This document shows positions 17,961-27,406 of a stretch of DNA of 64,000 nt, piece by piece; the stretch's first letter is position 1, and every line of letters starts with the position of its first letter. Below the pieces are notes generated by a model. It was not told the origin of the DNA. It ran no database searches and saw nothing but the letters and a program-made list of their open reading frames with translations. The stretch lies in NCBI GenBank assembly GCA_963771735.1, contig CAVYUN010000002.1, positions 124,001 through 188,000 of the forward strand. The letters run 5' to 3'. Both the position numbers and the translations under genes were made by a program. This stretch comes from 66-474 sp963771735. Lineage in GTDB: Bacteria > Pseudomonadota > Gammaproteobacteria > Xanthomonadales > Rhodanobacteraceae.

Positions 17961-18096
17961 GGTCGGGCGCGGGAAGCGCATCGGTCGGTCGGAAGCGGAA
18001 CAGGACGGAAGTCTGTGAACGCGACTCATCGGCAATCCCGCCATGTGCATGCGGCTGCGATCGCGCCGCCTGTCCAATGGACCCGATGGGTGCCGC

Positions 18097-19695
18097 ATGA
18101 AAGCCCCTCCAGCCCGTGAGGCCAACGTGTCTGCACCGGCACCGCCGCCCATGCGCGACCAGTCGGCATCCGAGTTGGCGCGGATCTTCGGTCTGCCGAT
18201 GGCACCGCTCGGCTCGCCCATCCCCAAAGACGTCCTCGCCGAGATACCCCGGGTCGTCGCTCGCGATCACATGGTGCTGCCGCTTGGCTACAGCAACAAA
18301 CATCTCCGCGTGGCGATGTCCGAACCCACCGACAGCGAAACGATCCAACTGCTGCAATTCCTGACCGGACGCTCGCTGTTGATCGAAGTCGCGTCCGAAG
18401 CCGATCTGGTCCGGAAGATCGAGGCGTCCTACGAATTTCTCTCCGGAGACGAGGATTTCGCGGCCCTCGAGGCAGCAGCCATCGAGGCGTCTTTCGAGCA
18501 GCGTGACAAAATCCGCAACGCGCAGGAATCGGAAACACTGTTCAACGCCAAGCCGGTGGTACGCCTGGTCAGCAACATCCTGCTGGAGGCGCTCCACCGG
18601 CACGCGTCGGACATCCATATACGGCCGGGCGAGAAAGATGTCGAGCTTATCTTCCGGATCGACGGCGACCTGATTCCCGTGCACCGGTTCCCGCGCAAAC
18701 TGCTGCCGGGCGTCGTTGGCCGCATCAAGGTCCTCAGCCTGATGGACATCACCGAGCACCGCCTGCCGCAGGACGGCCAGTTGCGCATCGGCATGGACCA
18801 GAAGGCCATCGATGTCCGCATCAGCATCCTGCCTTCGATCGAGGGCGAGAGCGTCGTCATGCGCCTGCTCTCGGCCAGGGTGGGCATGCAAGGCGTGGAT
18901 GCCATCGGGCTTTCGCCATTCGATACCCAGCACCTCAAGGATGCGCTGGATCGCAGCCACGGCATGCTCCTCGTCACCGGCCCGACGTCGTCAGGCAAGA
19001 GCACCACGCTGTACGCCGCGATCAACGCGGTGATGCACCAGAACGTCAACATCATCACCGTCGAGAACCCGGTGGAGTTCCACATTCCCGGCATCACCCA
19101 GATCCCGATCAACGACGAAATCGGCATGACCTTCGCCAAGGCCCTGCGCAACATCCTGCGGCACGACCCGGACGTGATCATGGTCGGCGAGATCCGCGAC
19201 AAGGAGACCGCGCGGATCACGGTCGAGAGCGCGCAGACAGGCCATCTGGTGCTCTCGACGCTGCATACCAATTCGGCGACATCGACGATCTCCCGATTGA
19301 TCGAGATGGGGATCGAGAGCTATTTGCTCAGGGCCACCCTGCTCGGCGTCCTCGCGCAACGCCTGGTCAAGCGCAATTGTCCGCACTGTCTGGTTCCCGA
19401 GGTGGTCGACCCTCACGTGCGCGAATTGCTGGGAGTCGGGACGAACGAGGAATTCTTCTGCGGCGCCGGTTGCGACGAATGCGGCGACACCGGCATCCTC
19501 GGGCGCCGCATGACCTACGAGTACATGGTCGCGACCCCGGCATTGCGCAAGCTGATCGTGACCGGCGTCGATGAGGCGACATTGCAGGAACAAGCGTTGC
19601 GCGACGGGATGATCCCGCTGACGCAGCATGCGATCAGCCTTGCGCGGGCTCGCGAGATTCCGCTGCAGGAAGCGTACATGACGCGACTGGAGTAA
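18097..19695 (+). CDS. PilB/GspE-family secretion ATPase
   Basis: 532 residues from ATG 18097. A shortened MshEN-like N-terminal domain (about 20-110) is followed by the N2 domain and RecA-like ATPase. Walker A GPTSSGKST at about 296, Asp box, Walker B VIMVGEIRD, His box GHLVLSTLHTN, and a tetracysteine zinc motif beginning CPHC near 428 and ending CDECGDTG. It powers assembly of type IV pilin-type filaments or a type II pseudopilus. No pilC or pilD is adjacent; its partner here is the PilU-like gene 5 bp downstream. Confidence 0.88.
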   Translation: MKAPPAREANVSAPAPPPMRDQSASELARIFGLPMAPLGSPIPKDVLAEIPRVVARDHMVLPLGYSNKHLRVAMSEPTDSETIQLLQFLTGRSLLIEVASEADLVRKIEASYEFLSGDEDFAALEAAAIEASFEQRDKIRNAQESETLFNAKPVVRLVSNILLEALHRHASDIHIRPGEKDVELIFRIDGDLIPVHRFPRKLLPGVVGRIKVLSLMDITEHRLPQDGQLRIGMDQKAIDVRISILPSIEGESVVMRLLSARVGMQGVDAIGLSPFDTQHLKDALDRSHGMLLVTGPTSSGKSTTLYAAINAVMHQNVNIITVENPVEFHIPGITQIPINDEIGMTFAKALRNILRHDPDVIMVGEIRDKETARITVESAQTGHLVLSTLHTNSATSTISRLIEMGIESYLLRATLLGVLAQRLVKRNCPHCLVPEVVDPHVRELLGVGTNEEFFCGAGCDECGDTGILGRRMTYEYMVATPALRKLIVTGVDEATLQEQALRDGMIPLTQHAISLARAREIPLQEAYMTRLE

Positions 19696-19700
19696 GGACC

Positions 19701-20804
19701 ATGCTCGAATTGACCAGCTACATGAGGCAGATGGCGAAGCAGAAGGCGTCCGACTGTTTCTTCAGCGCGGGCGCACCGCCCTCGATGAAGATAGAAGGCA
19801 ACACCATCCACTTGGGAGAAGTCCCGCTGAGCAGCGAAGACGTGCACAACATGGCTTATTCGGTCATGAACGACAAGCAACAGTCGGTGTACGAAGAAAC
19901 GATGGAGATGAACCTGTCGATCAGCCTGCCGGAGGTAGGGCGCTTTCGTGTCAACGTCTACCGGCAACGCGACAGCGTGGCCATCGCGCTGAGGTACATC
20001 ACCAGCGACATCCCGGCCCTCGACACGCTCGGACTGCCCGAGAAGCTGAAGGACCTGATCATGCTGCCACGCGGCCTGATCCTGGTTGTCGGCAGCACCG
20101 GATCGGGGAAATCGACGACGCTCGCTTCGATGATCGACTACCGCAATCACCGCTGCAACGGGCACATCCTGACGATCGAGGAGCCGATCGAATTCCTGCA
20201 CCGGCACGACATGTCGGTCGTCGACCAACGCGAGATCGGAATCGACACCCTCAACTACGAAAACGCGCTCAAGAACGCCATGCGCGAGGCGCCGGACGTG
20301 ATCCTGATCGGCGAGATCCGCGACCGCGATACCATGAAACACGCGATCGCCTATGCCGAAACCGGTCACCTGTGCCTATCGACCCTGCACGCGAACAACG
20401 CCAACCAGACCCTCGACCGGATCATCAACTTTTTTCCGGACACCGCCAGGCATCAGCTCCTGATCGATCTGTCACTCAATCTCCAGGCGGTGGTGGCGAT
20501 GCGCCTGGTCAAGGGAATCGACGGCAAGCGTGTGCCCGCCGTCGAGGTGATGCTGCATACCGCCTACATCGCCGACCTCATCCAGAAGGGCGAAATCGAC
20601 GAGATCAAGGATGCGATGAAACAGGGAATCGATGTTGGCATGCAAACATTCGACGAATCGTTGTTTCGCCTGTACAGCGAAGGGCGCATCACCCTCGAAG
20701 AGGCTCTCCAGAACGCAGATTCACGCACCGACCTGGGACTGCGCGTGCGGTTGAACGAAACAGTCGACGACGGCGCCGGGATGGGCATGGAAATGACGAA
20801 GTAG
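19701..20804 (+). CDS. pilU: PilT/PilU-type twitching motility ATPase
   Basis: 367 residues. Starts MLELTSYMRQMAKQKASDCFFSAGAPPSMKI, typical of PilU, with Walker A GSTGSGKST at about 131, the VILIGEIRDRDTM Walker B and GHLCLSTLHANNANQ. Lacks the tetracysteine of PilB, as retraction ATPases do. It helps depolymerise pili, normally together with PilT. The usual genome partner is pilT; here it follows a PilB/GspE-like gene by 5 bp, so the pair may drive extension and retraction of the same filament. Confidence 0.85.
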   Translation: MLELTSYMRQMAKQKASDCFFSAGAPPSMKIEGNTIHLGEVPLSSEDVHNMAYSVMNDKQQSVYEETMEMNLSISLPEVGRFRVNVYRQRDSVAIALRYITSDIPALDTLGLPEKLKDLIMLPRGLILVVGSTGSGKSTTLASMIDYRNHRCNGHILTIEEPIEFLHRHDMSVVDQREIGIDTLNYENALKNAMREAPDVILIGEIRDRDTMKHAIAYAETGHLCLSTLHANNANQTLDRIINFFPDTARHQLLIDLSLNLQAVVAMRLVKGIDGKRVPAVEVMLHTAYIADLIQKGEIDEIKDAMKQGIDVGMQTFDESLFRLYSEGRITLEEALQNADSRTDLGLRVRLNETVDDGAGMGMEMTK

Positions 20805-21338
20805 CAAACCGGCCAAACATCGGAGTCAGGTTCAGTGACGGCGATGTCCGCTTCGTCCGCTTCGAGTCGGGTCGCGGTTTTCGTTGCGCGTGGATTCCAG
20901 CGGCACGCGGAAGATTTCTCGGGGCATATGCTATTCAGCGCCTGCAGCGGATCGCCCAGCGCCTGCAGATTGCGCTTGCGGAGCTCCTGATCAACCAGTC
21001 CCGGCGGGCGAGAGGTTACCCGGCAAGCTCCAAGCGGGTCACTTCACTTCGTTAGCGGCGGCATGCAGAGGTTTCGCAAACTGCCAGCCCTCTCCGGGTT
21101 ATCGGCGGAGAACCGGTGCAACCTGGCCATCGGCTTCACGGTGCGCAGCCTGGCATTGGTCAACATGACAGCACCTCTCCCCGGAGCCGGCCGTAACCTA
21201 ACAAGTTGTTGTCAAACCACTACCACGCCGACCGCGCAGCAATGAGGTTACGTGGAACAGCAAGGCACAAAGAACCCGCGCCTTGCGCGGGTTGTAGAGG
21301 ACTGACGGGTTGACCCGGGATGTCCAAGAACGATTCGA
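20805..21338. other. 534-bp intergenic region without a recognised gene
   Basis: A possible remnant frame reads through 20805-21055 without a start or family match. It includes a 12-bp direct repeat CAGCGCCTGCAG at 20936-20947 and 20957-20968. The right end carries the tRNA terminator hairpin. Nothing else was identified. Confidence 0.5.
21273..21293 (-). terminator. rho-independent terminator of tRNA-Thr
   Basis: AACCCGCGC and GCGCGGGTT form a 9-bp stem with a 3-base loop. On the minus strand it is followed by TTCTTTGTG. It lies 46 bp downstream of the tRNA 3' end. Confidence 0.7.
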
Positions 21339-21414
21339 TGGTGCCGGAAGAGGGAATCGAACCCCCGACCCACGCATTACGAATGCGTTGCTCTACCAGC
21401 TGAGCTATTCCGGC
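21339..21414 (-). tRNA. tRNA-Thr(CGT)
   Basis: 76 nt including an encoded CCA. The acceptor stem begins GCCGGAA and closes with TTCCGGC, the D arm is AGCTCAGCTGGTAGAGC, and the T arm contains GGTTCGATTCC. The anticodon loop TTCGTAA, on the stem ACGCA/TGCGT, gives anticodon CGT for ACG codons. Confidence 0.97.
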
Positions 21415-21538
21415 ATGGGCGGCCAGCTAGTTTACGGGCGGCCCTGCAGGTGCGCAATGCGAAGGCCGGCGTGACGAATGGGCGCCGAACGGTGCGTTGG
21501 TTCGCCGCAAGGTCTTGTGCGTGCGCCCGACACAAAGC

Positions 21539-23182
21539 ATGATCGGCGCGGTGACCACGATCCCAGCCAAACCGGATACCCGCGCGACCCGCAAGATGGA
21601 TCATATCCGGCGCGAACTGCGCGTGCTCAACGTCTACCGCATATTCCAGGCGCTGGTTTATGTGGTGCTTTCGCTGAGCAGCCTCGTCTTTTCCGTGATG
21701 CCGCTGCGCGACCCCGTGGTCGCCCGGGTGACCGCCATCGTGTACATGCTGTTTGCGGTGGTCGCGCTGGCACGCGACCTGGGCAGCCCACGCGCGCTGC
21801 TCAACAGCACCAGCCTTCTCTTGTGCGTGGACGTCGTGGCGGCATTTCTGACCGCGGTCACCATACCCGCGGCGCACACCGGCATCGCCGCGATGCTGGT
21901 GATCAACGTCGGGGCGGCGGCATTGTTGCTGGCTCCACGCGTGGGTGGCCTGATCGCGGCATTCGCCACCATCGCGATAGTCGCGCAAGCCCTGCTTGCC
22001 CCGGCTGCGAGCGACACCGGCGCCATGCTGCTGGAGGCCGGCCTTTTCGGTGTCGCGTATTTCGCCACCGCGGCCCTGTGTTTTGCGCTGGGCAGCCAGA
22101 TGCGCGCCAGCGAGGCGCTGGCCGAACAGCGCGGCACCGACCTCGCCAACCTGGCACAGGTCAACGACCTGATCATCCGGCGCATGCGCACCGGCGTGCT
22201 GCTGGTGGACGACGCCAACCACATCCACCAGATCAACGAGTCGGCGTGGATGCTGATGGGAAATCCGGGCGTCGAGCAGCGTGACTTGGGGACCCTGGCG
22301 CCCGAGCTTTCCCGTCGCCTGTACCACTGGCGCAGCACCCACGAATACGACCCCAGCGCGGTCGCGCTGGCAGAGGGAACGCCAGAGATCATCCCGCGCT
22401 TCACGCGCCTGTCGTCGCACGATGACTCCTTCGTGCTGATCTTTCTGGACGATACCTCGCTGGTGTCGCAACGCGCCGAGCAGCTCACGCTCACGACCCT
22501 TGGACGGCTGTCGGCGTCGATCGCGCACGAGATCCGGAATCCGCTCGCGGCGATCCGCTACTCGGCGCAGTTGCTGGCCGAATCCGAGGGCCTCAATGAC
22601 GCCGACCAGCGCATGGTCGAGATCATCAACAACCACTGCGGACGCGTCAACGAAATCATCGAGAATATCCTGCAACTGTCGCGACGCGAGCGCTCGCGAC
22701 CTGAGACGCTTGACCTCAATCACTGGGCGGTGCGATTCGTCGACGAATACAAGGAGGCCAACGACGTCGGCCAGGACAGCCTGCGCCCCCTGCTGTACCC
22801 ACGTCCGGTCGAGGCGCTGGCTGACTCGCAGCACTTGCAGCAGGTGGTCTGGAACCTGGTGCAGAACGCGCTGCGCTACGGACGGCTGCCCGGCGAACCG
22901 GCGCGGGTGATGGTGGTGGCGCGGCTGGCCAGCGACAATGGTCCGCCGTTGCTCGAGGTCATCGACCGTGGACCCGGCATTCCTCCCAAGGTCGCCGCGC
23001 AGATCTTCGAACCGTTCTTCACCACCCACGAATACGGCACGGGACTTGGCCTGTACCTGGCCAAGCAGATGTGCGAGGCCAACCAGGCCAGCCTCGAATA
23101 CGTGCCGGTCGCTGGTGGCGGCAGCTGTTTCCGGATAACCCTGACAGCCCCGGCACGCATGCCCGTGGGCCAGGAATCATGA
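21539..23182 (+). CDS. pilS: sensor histidine kinase PilS
   Basis: 547 residues from ATG 21539. Six hydrophobic segments fill the first ~190 residues, followed by a short PAS-like domain (VLLVDDANHIHQINESAW), a HisKA dimerisation helix with the phospho-His in SIAHEIRNPLAAIRYSAQ (about 328), and an HATPase domain (NLVQNALRYG, DRGPGIPP, GTGLGLYLAK). It partners PilR in controlling sigma-54-dependent pilin expression in type IV pilus systems. Divergent from tRNA-Thr. Confidence 0.93.
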   Translation: MIGAVTTIPAKPDTRATRKMDHIRRELRVLNVYRIFQALVYVVLSLSSLVFSVMPLRDPVVARVTAIVYMLFAVVALARDLGSPRALLNSTSLLLCVDVVAAFLTAVTIPAAHTGIAAMLVINVGAAALLLAPRVGGLIAAFATIAIVAQALLAPAASDTGAMLLEAGLFGVAYFATAALCFALGSQMRASEALAEQRGTDLANLAQVNDLIIRRMRTGVLLVDDANHIHQINESAWMLMGNPGVEQRDLGTLAPELSRRLYHWRSTHEYDPSAVALAEGTPEIIPRFTRLSSHDDSFVLIFLDDTSLVSQRAEQLTLTTLGRLSASIAHEIRNPLAAIRYSAQLLAESEGLNDADQRMVEIINNHCGRVNEIIENILQLSRRERSRPETLDLNHWAVRFVDEYKEANDVGQDSLRPLLYPRPVEALADSQHLQQVVWNLVQNALRYGRLPGEPARVMVVARLASDNGPPLLEVIDRGPGIPPKVAAQIFEPFFTTHEYGTGLGLYLAKQMCEANQASLEYVPVAGGGSCFRITLTAPARMPVGQES

Positions 23183-23267
23183 TGCGGCGGCGAGCCGACC
23201 GCGTGACAAGCTTGCGGACGGCGCGCTAACCTCTCCCAAGAGTGGTTGCGATGCGAGGCGGGGAAGC

Positions 23268-24647
23268 ATGGCCAAACAAACGGTACTGGTCGTCGACGAT
23301 GAACGCGACATCCGCGAACTGCTGACCATCACGCTTGGCCGCATGGATCTTGATGTCGAGACCGCTGCGAATGTCGGCGATGCCAAGAAAATGCTCGCCG
23401 AAACTCGCTACGACCTGTGCTTCACGGACATGCGCCTGCCCGACGGTACCGGACAGGAGCTGATCGAACTGATCGCCAGCAGTTACCCCGAGACTCCGGT
23501 TGCGATGATCACCGCCTACGGCAACGTCGAAGCTGCCGTCGACGCGCTCAAAGCCGGCGCCTTCGACTTCGTCAGCAAACCGGTCGACATCCACATGCTG
23601 CGCCGGCTGGTCCAGAGCGCGTTGCGCGCGGGCCAGTCGGCCGCCGGGACCGGCGACCAGCAGGCAACGGCCAGCCGTCTCGTCGGCGAGTCCGAGGTCA
23701 TGCAGGAAGTGCGCGCGCGCATCGCCAAGCTCGCGCGCAGCCAGGCGCCCATCTACATCAGCGGCGAATCAGGCGTCGGCAAGGAACTCGTTGCCCGTTC
23801 CATCCACGAACTCGGACCGCGCGCTTCCGGGCCGTTCGTGCCGGTCAACTGCGGTGCGATTCCGTCCGAACTGATGGAAAGCGAATTCTTCGGCCACAAG
23901 AAAGGTTCGTTCACCGGCGCTCATGCCGACAAGGAAGGTCTGTTCCAGACCGCCAGTGGGGGCACGCTGTTCCTCGACGAGGTCGCAGAGCTGCCGCTGC
24001 ACATGCAGGTCAAGCTGTTGCGCGTGATCCAGGAGAAAGCAGTGCGCCCGATCGGCGGCCGTGGCGAGGTTCCGGTGGACGTGCGAATCCTGTCGGCCAC
24101 GCACAAGGATCTTGGCCGGCTGGTCCAGGCCAGCCATTTCCGCCAGGATCTGTACTACCGCATCAACGTGATCGAGTTGCGCGTACCGCCGCTGCGCGAA
24201 CGCGACGGCGACGTCGCGGTGCTGGCAAAGCACATCCTCAAGCGCCTTGCCGAGCAGGCCGGCATTGCCATGCCGACCTTGCAGCCGGCTGCGTTGCAGG
24301 CGCTCACCGAATACGATTTCCCCGGCAACGTGCGCGAACTCGAAAACGTGCTGGAACGCGCGATCGCGCTATGCGAGGGTGGCCTCATCGAACCACCGGA
24401 CCTGATGCTGGAACCGTCGGGACTCGAAACCGACGACGCCGATATCGACGAGGAAGAAACCGACGATGCTTCGCCCGGCGGCAGCGACGGCGCCATGGGC
24501 CTCGACGACTACATATCCAACATCGAGCGCGAAACCATCCTCAAGGTGCTCAAGGAAACCCGCTACAACAAGACCGCGGCCGCCAAGAAACTCGGCATCA
24601 CGTTCCGCGCGCTGCGTTACAAGTTGAAGAAGCTCGGCATCGACTAG
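23268..24647 (+). CDS. pilR: sigma-54-dependent response regulator PilR
   Basis: 459 residues. Receiver domain with phospho-acceptor Asp54 (CFTDMRLPDG), AAA+ domain with Walker A GESGVGKE at about 166-173, Walker B GGTLFLDEVAELPL, and a Fis-type helix-turn-helix at the C-terminus (NKTAAAKKLGITFRALRYKL). The sigma-54 contact loop reads GSFTGA rather than GAFTGA. An acidic linker (ETDDADIDEEETDD) lies before the DNA-binding domain. The TAG stop overlaps that of the convergent GH92 gene within CTAG. Confidence 0.93.
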   Translation: MAKQTVLVVDDERDIRELLTITLGRMDLDVETAANVGDAKKMLAETRYDLCFTDMRLPDGTGQELIELIASSYPETPVAMITAYGNVEAAVDALKAGAFDFVSKPVDIHMLRRLVQSALRAGQSAAGTGDQQATASRLVGESEVMQEVRARIAKLARSQAPIYISGESGVGKELVARSIHELGPRASGPFVPVNCGAIPSELMESEFFGHKKGSFTGAHADKEGLFQTASGGTLFLDEVAELPLHMQVKLLRVIQEKAVRPIGGRGEVPVDVRILSATHKDLGRLVQASHFRQDLYYRINVIELRVPPLRERDGDVAVLAKHILKRLAEQAGIAMPTLQPAALQALTEYDFPGNVRELENVLERAIALCEGGLIEPPDLMLEPSGLETDDADIDEEETDDASPGGSDGAMGLDDYISNIERETILKVLKETRYNKTAAAKKLGITFRALRYKLKKLGID

Positions 24648-26980
24648 GGATACGCCGTCATCGAATACGGCCTGTCCCGCGGCGCCGTCGCCCATGTCTT
24701 GTTCGGCTCGGCTTGCATCGTGAAATGCAGTGTACCGCCGCGCGTAATGTCGGCATAAGTCAGGTAATCGCGCTGCAACGGCTTGCCGTCCAGCGTGACC
24801 GAGCCGATGTATGGATGTTCCCCCGACAGGCCGTCCGCGATAATGGTGAACGTCTTGCCGTTCGGCAAATGCATCACTGCACGGCGCACGAAGGGACGGC
24901 CGATGACGTACTGGTTGCTGGCCGGCGCGACCGGATAAAAGCCCAGCGCAGTGAAGATGTACCACGCCGACATCTGGCCGAGATCGTCGTTGCCGACCAG
25001 CCCGGTCGGCGTGGGCGCGTACTCGCTGTCCATGATCTGTTGCAGGCGCTGCTGCGTCTTCCACGGCTCGCCAGCATAGTCATACAGATAGGCGATGTGG
25101 TGGCTCGGCTCGTTGCCGTGCGCGTAGTAGCCGATTAGGCCCGAGATGTCCTCGACGTTGGCGAACTCCTTGGGATCGACCTTGGCGTCGAACAGCGCAT
25201 CCAGCTTGGCGACCAGCTTGTCGTCGCCGCCGAGTTCGCGGATCAGGCCACCGATGTCCTGCGGCTCGTACCACGAGTACTGCCAGGCGTTGCCCTCGGT
25301 ATAGTCACTGCCGTAGCCCGCCGCCGCCGGATCGAACGGCGTGCGGAAACTGCCGTCGCTTTTCTTCGCCCGTATGAAGCCGGTCTTCGGATCAAACACG
25401 TTGCGCCAGTTTTCCGCCCGCTTGAAGAAGACCTTGGCGACGCCCTTGTAACCCATTGACTGCGCCATCCGCGCCAACGTCCAGTCGTCGAACGCGTATT
25501 CGACGGTTTTCGACGCGGCTTCCGGTTCCTTGTCGATCGGCACGTAGCCGAGTTTCATGTAGTCGCGAAGGTCGCCGTAGGGCGCGTAGGTCGCGCTCGC
25601 GAGCATCGCCTTCATCGCGGACTTCGCATCGAAGCCGCGGAAACCCTGCATGTAGGCGTTGGCGATCACCGGCACCGCGTGGTAGCCGATCATGCACCAG
25701 GTCTCGAGACCCTGATAGGCCCACACCGGCAGGATTCCATATGGGCTGTCTTGCTGGGCTGCGATCAGCGAGTTCACGAAATCATTGACCCGTTGCGGCG
25801 GCTGGATGAACGCCATCAACGGCATTTCGGCCCGATACACGTCCCACAGCGACCAGCTTGAGTAGAAGGTGAAGTTCTTGGTCGTGTGAACCGCGTAATC
25901 GGGACCGCGGTATTCACCGTTCACGTCCATCGCGAGATTGGGCGCAATGAGCGCGTGGTACATCGCGGTATAGAAACTCTTTTCGACTTCGGCTGGCGCG
26001 TCGATATCGATCGCCGCAAGCGCCTTGGACCAGGCTTGCCGCGCCTCGGCGCGACGCGCATCGAAATCCCAGCCCTTGCCGTCGGCATCGAGGTTGGCGA
26101 TCGCGTTGTCCTCGCTCACGGTGGAGATCGCCACTTTCACCAGCAGCGGCCGGGACAGATTGCCGAACTCGAACGCGCCTTCCAGCTGCTTGCCCGCGAT
26201 CGCATCCACGCCGGTCGGGTTGGCGGCTGGTCCCTTGAAGCCCTTGTAGGGAATATCCGTTTCACGGTTCACCAAGTCGTGCGAAGTCATCGGCCGTGAA
26301 AAACGGATCGCGAAATACAGTTGCCGTCCGGGCGCCCAGCCGCGCGTTTCGCGATACCCGGTGACCGTGCCGTCCGCACGCACGCGCAGGCGGGCCCACA
26401 ACACCTTGCCCGGATAGTTGTAGATGCTCGGTCGCAGGTCCAGCAACACGTGTGCGGCCTCGCCCTTGGGGAAGGTGTAGCGGTGCCAGCCGACGCGCCG
26501 GCCCGCGGTGAGTTCCACCCGCACGCCGGGGGTTGCCAGCGTGACTGCGTAGTAACCCGGCTGCGCGACTTCGGTCGCGTGACTGAAATCCGAACGATAG
26601 CCGCTGCCGGGCTTTTCCGGATCGCCCGGATCCCACTGCACCTTGCCGACACCCGGCATCATCAGCACGTCACCCAGGTCGGAGTGGCCGCTGCCGGAGA
26701 AATGCGTCTCGGAAAAACCGAGGATGCTGTGGTCGCCGTATTGATAGCCCGCCGCCCACTTGTAGGCGTGCTTGAAATCCGGCATTGCCGTGTCGGGACT
26801 CAACTGGATCATCCCGAACGGTACCGTGGCGCCGGGAAAGGTGTGACCACCGCCGCCGGTGCCGACCATCGGGTCGGCCTGGTTGTACGCTTCGGTCGCT
26901 GCCGCGCACGGCAGTGCAAGCATGGATACCAGCGTCACCATCGCGGTGGCAAAAATCGACGACATTCGGACACAAGGCAT
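24644..26980 (-). CDS. GH92 alpha-mannosidase, Sec-exported
   Basis: 778 residues from ATG 26980 with a Sec-type signal peptide ending near LPCAAA. GH92 hallmarks: DPMVGTGGGGHTFPGATVPFGM at the mature N-terminus, DYTEGNAWQYSWYEPQDIGG, GNEPSHHIAYLYDY and GNDDLGQMSAWYIFTALGFYP. GH92 enzymes are calcium-dependent exo-alpha-mannosidases (mostly alpha-1,2) that trim mannans or N-glycans. It probably acts in the periplasm or outside the cell, supplying mannose to the nearby MFS-PfkB-epimerase operon. Confidence 0.93.
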   Translation of the reverse strand: MPCVRMSSIFATAMVTLVSMLALPCAAATEAYNQADPMVGTGGGGHTFPGATVPFGMIQLSPDTAMPDFKHAYKWAAGYQYGDHSILGFSETHFSGSGHSDLGDVLMMPGVGKVQWDPGDPEKPGSGYRSDFSHATEVAQPGYYAVTLATPGVRVELTAGRRVGWHRYTFPKGEAAHVLLDLRPSIYNYPGKVLWARLRVRADGTVTGYRETRGWAPGRQLYFAIRFSRPMTSHDLVNRETDIPYKGFKGPAANPTGVDAIAGKQLEGAFEFGNLSRPLLVKVAISTVSEDNAIANLDADGKGWDFDARRAEARQAWSKALAAIDIDAPAEVEKSFYTAMYHALIAPNLAMDVNGEYRGPDYAVHTTKNFTFYSSWSLWDVYRAEMPLMAFIQPPQRVNDFVNSLIAAQQDSPYGILPVWAYQGLETWCMIGYHAVPVIANAYMQGFRGFDAKSAMKAMLASATYAPYGDLRDYMKLGYVPIDKEPEAASKTVEYAFDDWTLARMAQSMGYKGVAKVFFKRAENWRNVFDPKTGFIRAKKSDGSFRTPFDPAAAGYGSDYTEGNAWQYSWYEPQDIGGLIRELGGDDKLVAKLDALFDAKVDPKEFANVEDISGLIGYYAHGNEPSHHIAYLYDYAGEPWKTQQRLQQIMDSEYAPTPTGLVGNDDLGQMSAWYIFTALGFYPVAPASNQYVIGRPFVRRAVMHLPNGKTFTIIADGLSGEHPYIGSVTLDGKPLQRDYLTYADITRGGTLHFTMQAEPNKTWATAPRDRPYSMTAYP

Positions 26981-27406
26981 GATGGTGACCTCAGTGAAAT
27001 GATGGAGACGCCGCATTACGTAATCGTAGCGCGGTCACAGCAGGGCCACCCGTGCCGATCGCCATGACATTGTTCTTCCAGGGCAACCCGCCGCCCGCGC
27101 CGAGCAGTGCCGATCGGGCAAGCGTGGCCCCGCTGGCAATCGGCACTGCTCGACGCGGGCGGATCGCGTCGCTACGCTCGCTTCGGCACCGGCGGTAATG
27201 ATGACCAGCGGCGCGAGCGGGCGGAGACACAGGACACCTCGCCGGCACGGGCCTGCGGCCGGGGCCGACGATCCGGCTGGACAACTTGCCGGAGGCTTGC
27301 CGGGCTACTGGTGTTTCCGGTCAACCATGCCGAATCATCGCATCGTCCGTTCAATACACACGATGCCTATTTTCGTATATGCACGCTAATTTATGAGTAA
27401 AACATA
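26981..27406. other. 426-bp divergent promoter region (GH92 / glk)
   Basis: Contains a 10-bp palindrome ATTACGTAAT (27015-27024) near the GH92 start, the long hairpin at 27091-27162, and an AT-rich stretch before glk with TTTCGTATATGCA (27371-27383), a motif echoed upstream of the iclR/cutC genes. No gene was recognised. Confidence 0.6.
27091..27162. repeat. 72-bp hairpin with 24-bp arms
   Basis: Arms 27091-27114 and 27139-27162 are complementary over 24 bases with one mismatch (a G-U pair on one strand). They are separated by a 24-base loop that contains the smaller pair AGCG/CGCT. This is the strongest inverted repeat in the window. It lies midway between divergent GH92 and glk, where neither gene needs a terminator. 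It could be a repeat element or a structured leader. Confidence 0.8.

Larger units (their letters stand above)
17603..18096. other. 494-bp intergenic region with three perfect 14-bp-class dyad sites
   Basis: Divergent promoter region between the S9 peptidase and the PilB-like ATPase. It contains the dyads listed separately at 17703, 17756 and 17947. No convincing gene: an open frame at 17843-18100 has no Shine-Dalgarno and no family resemblance. No c-di-GMP riboswitch pattern was found. Confidence 0.6.

Noticed and set aside
17800..18096. c-di-GMP riboswitch before the pilus ATPase
   Set aside because: The conserved GEMM core and tetraloop-receptor pattern are not present.
17843..18100. Possible small gene upstream of the PilB-like ATPase
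   Set aside because: No ribosome-binding site, low-complexity basic product; more likely a leader or operator region.
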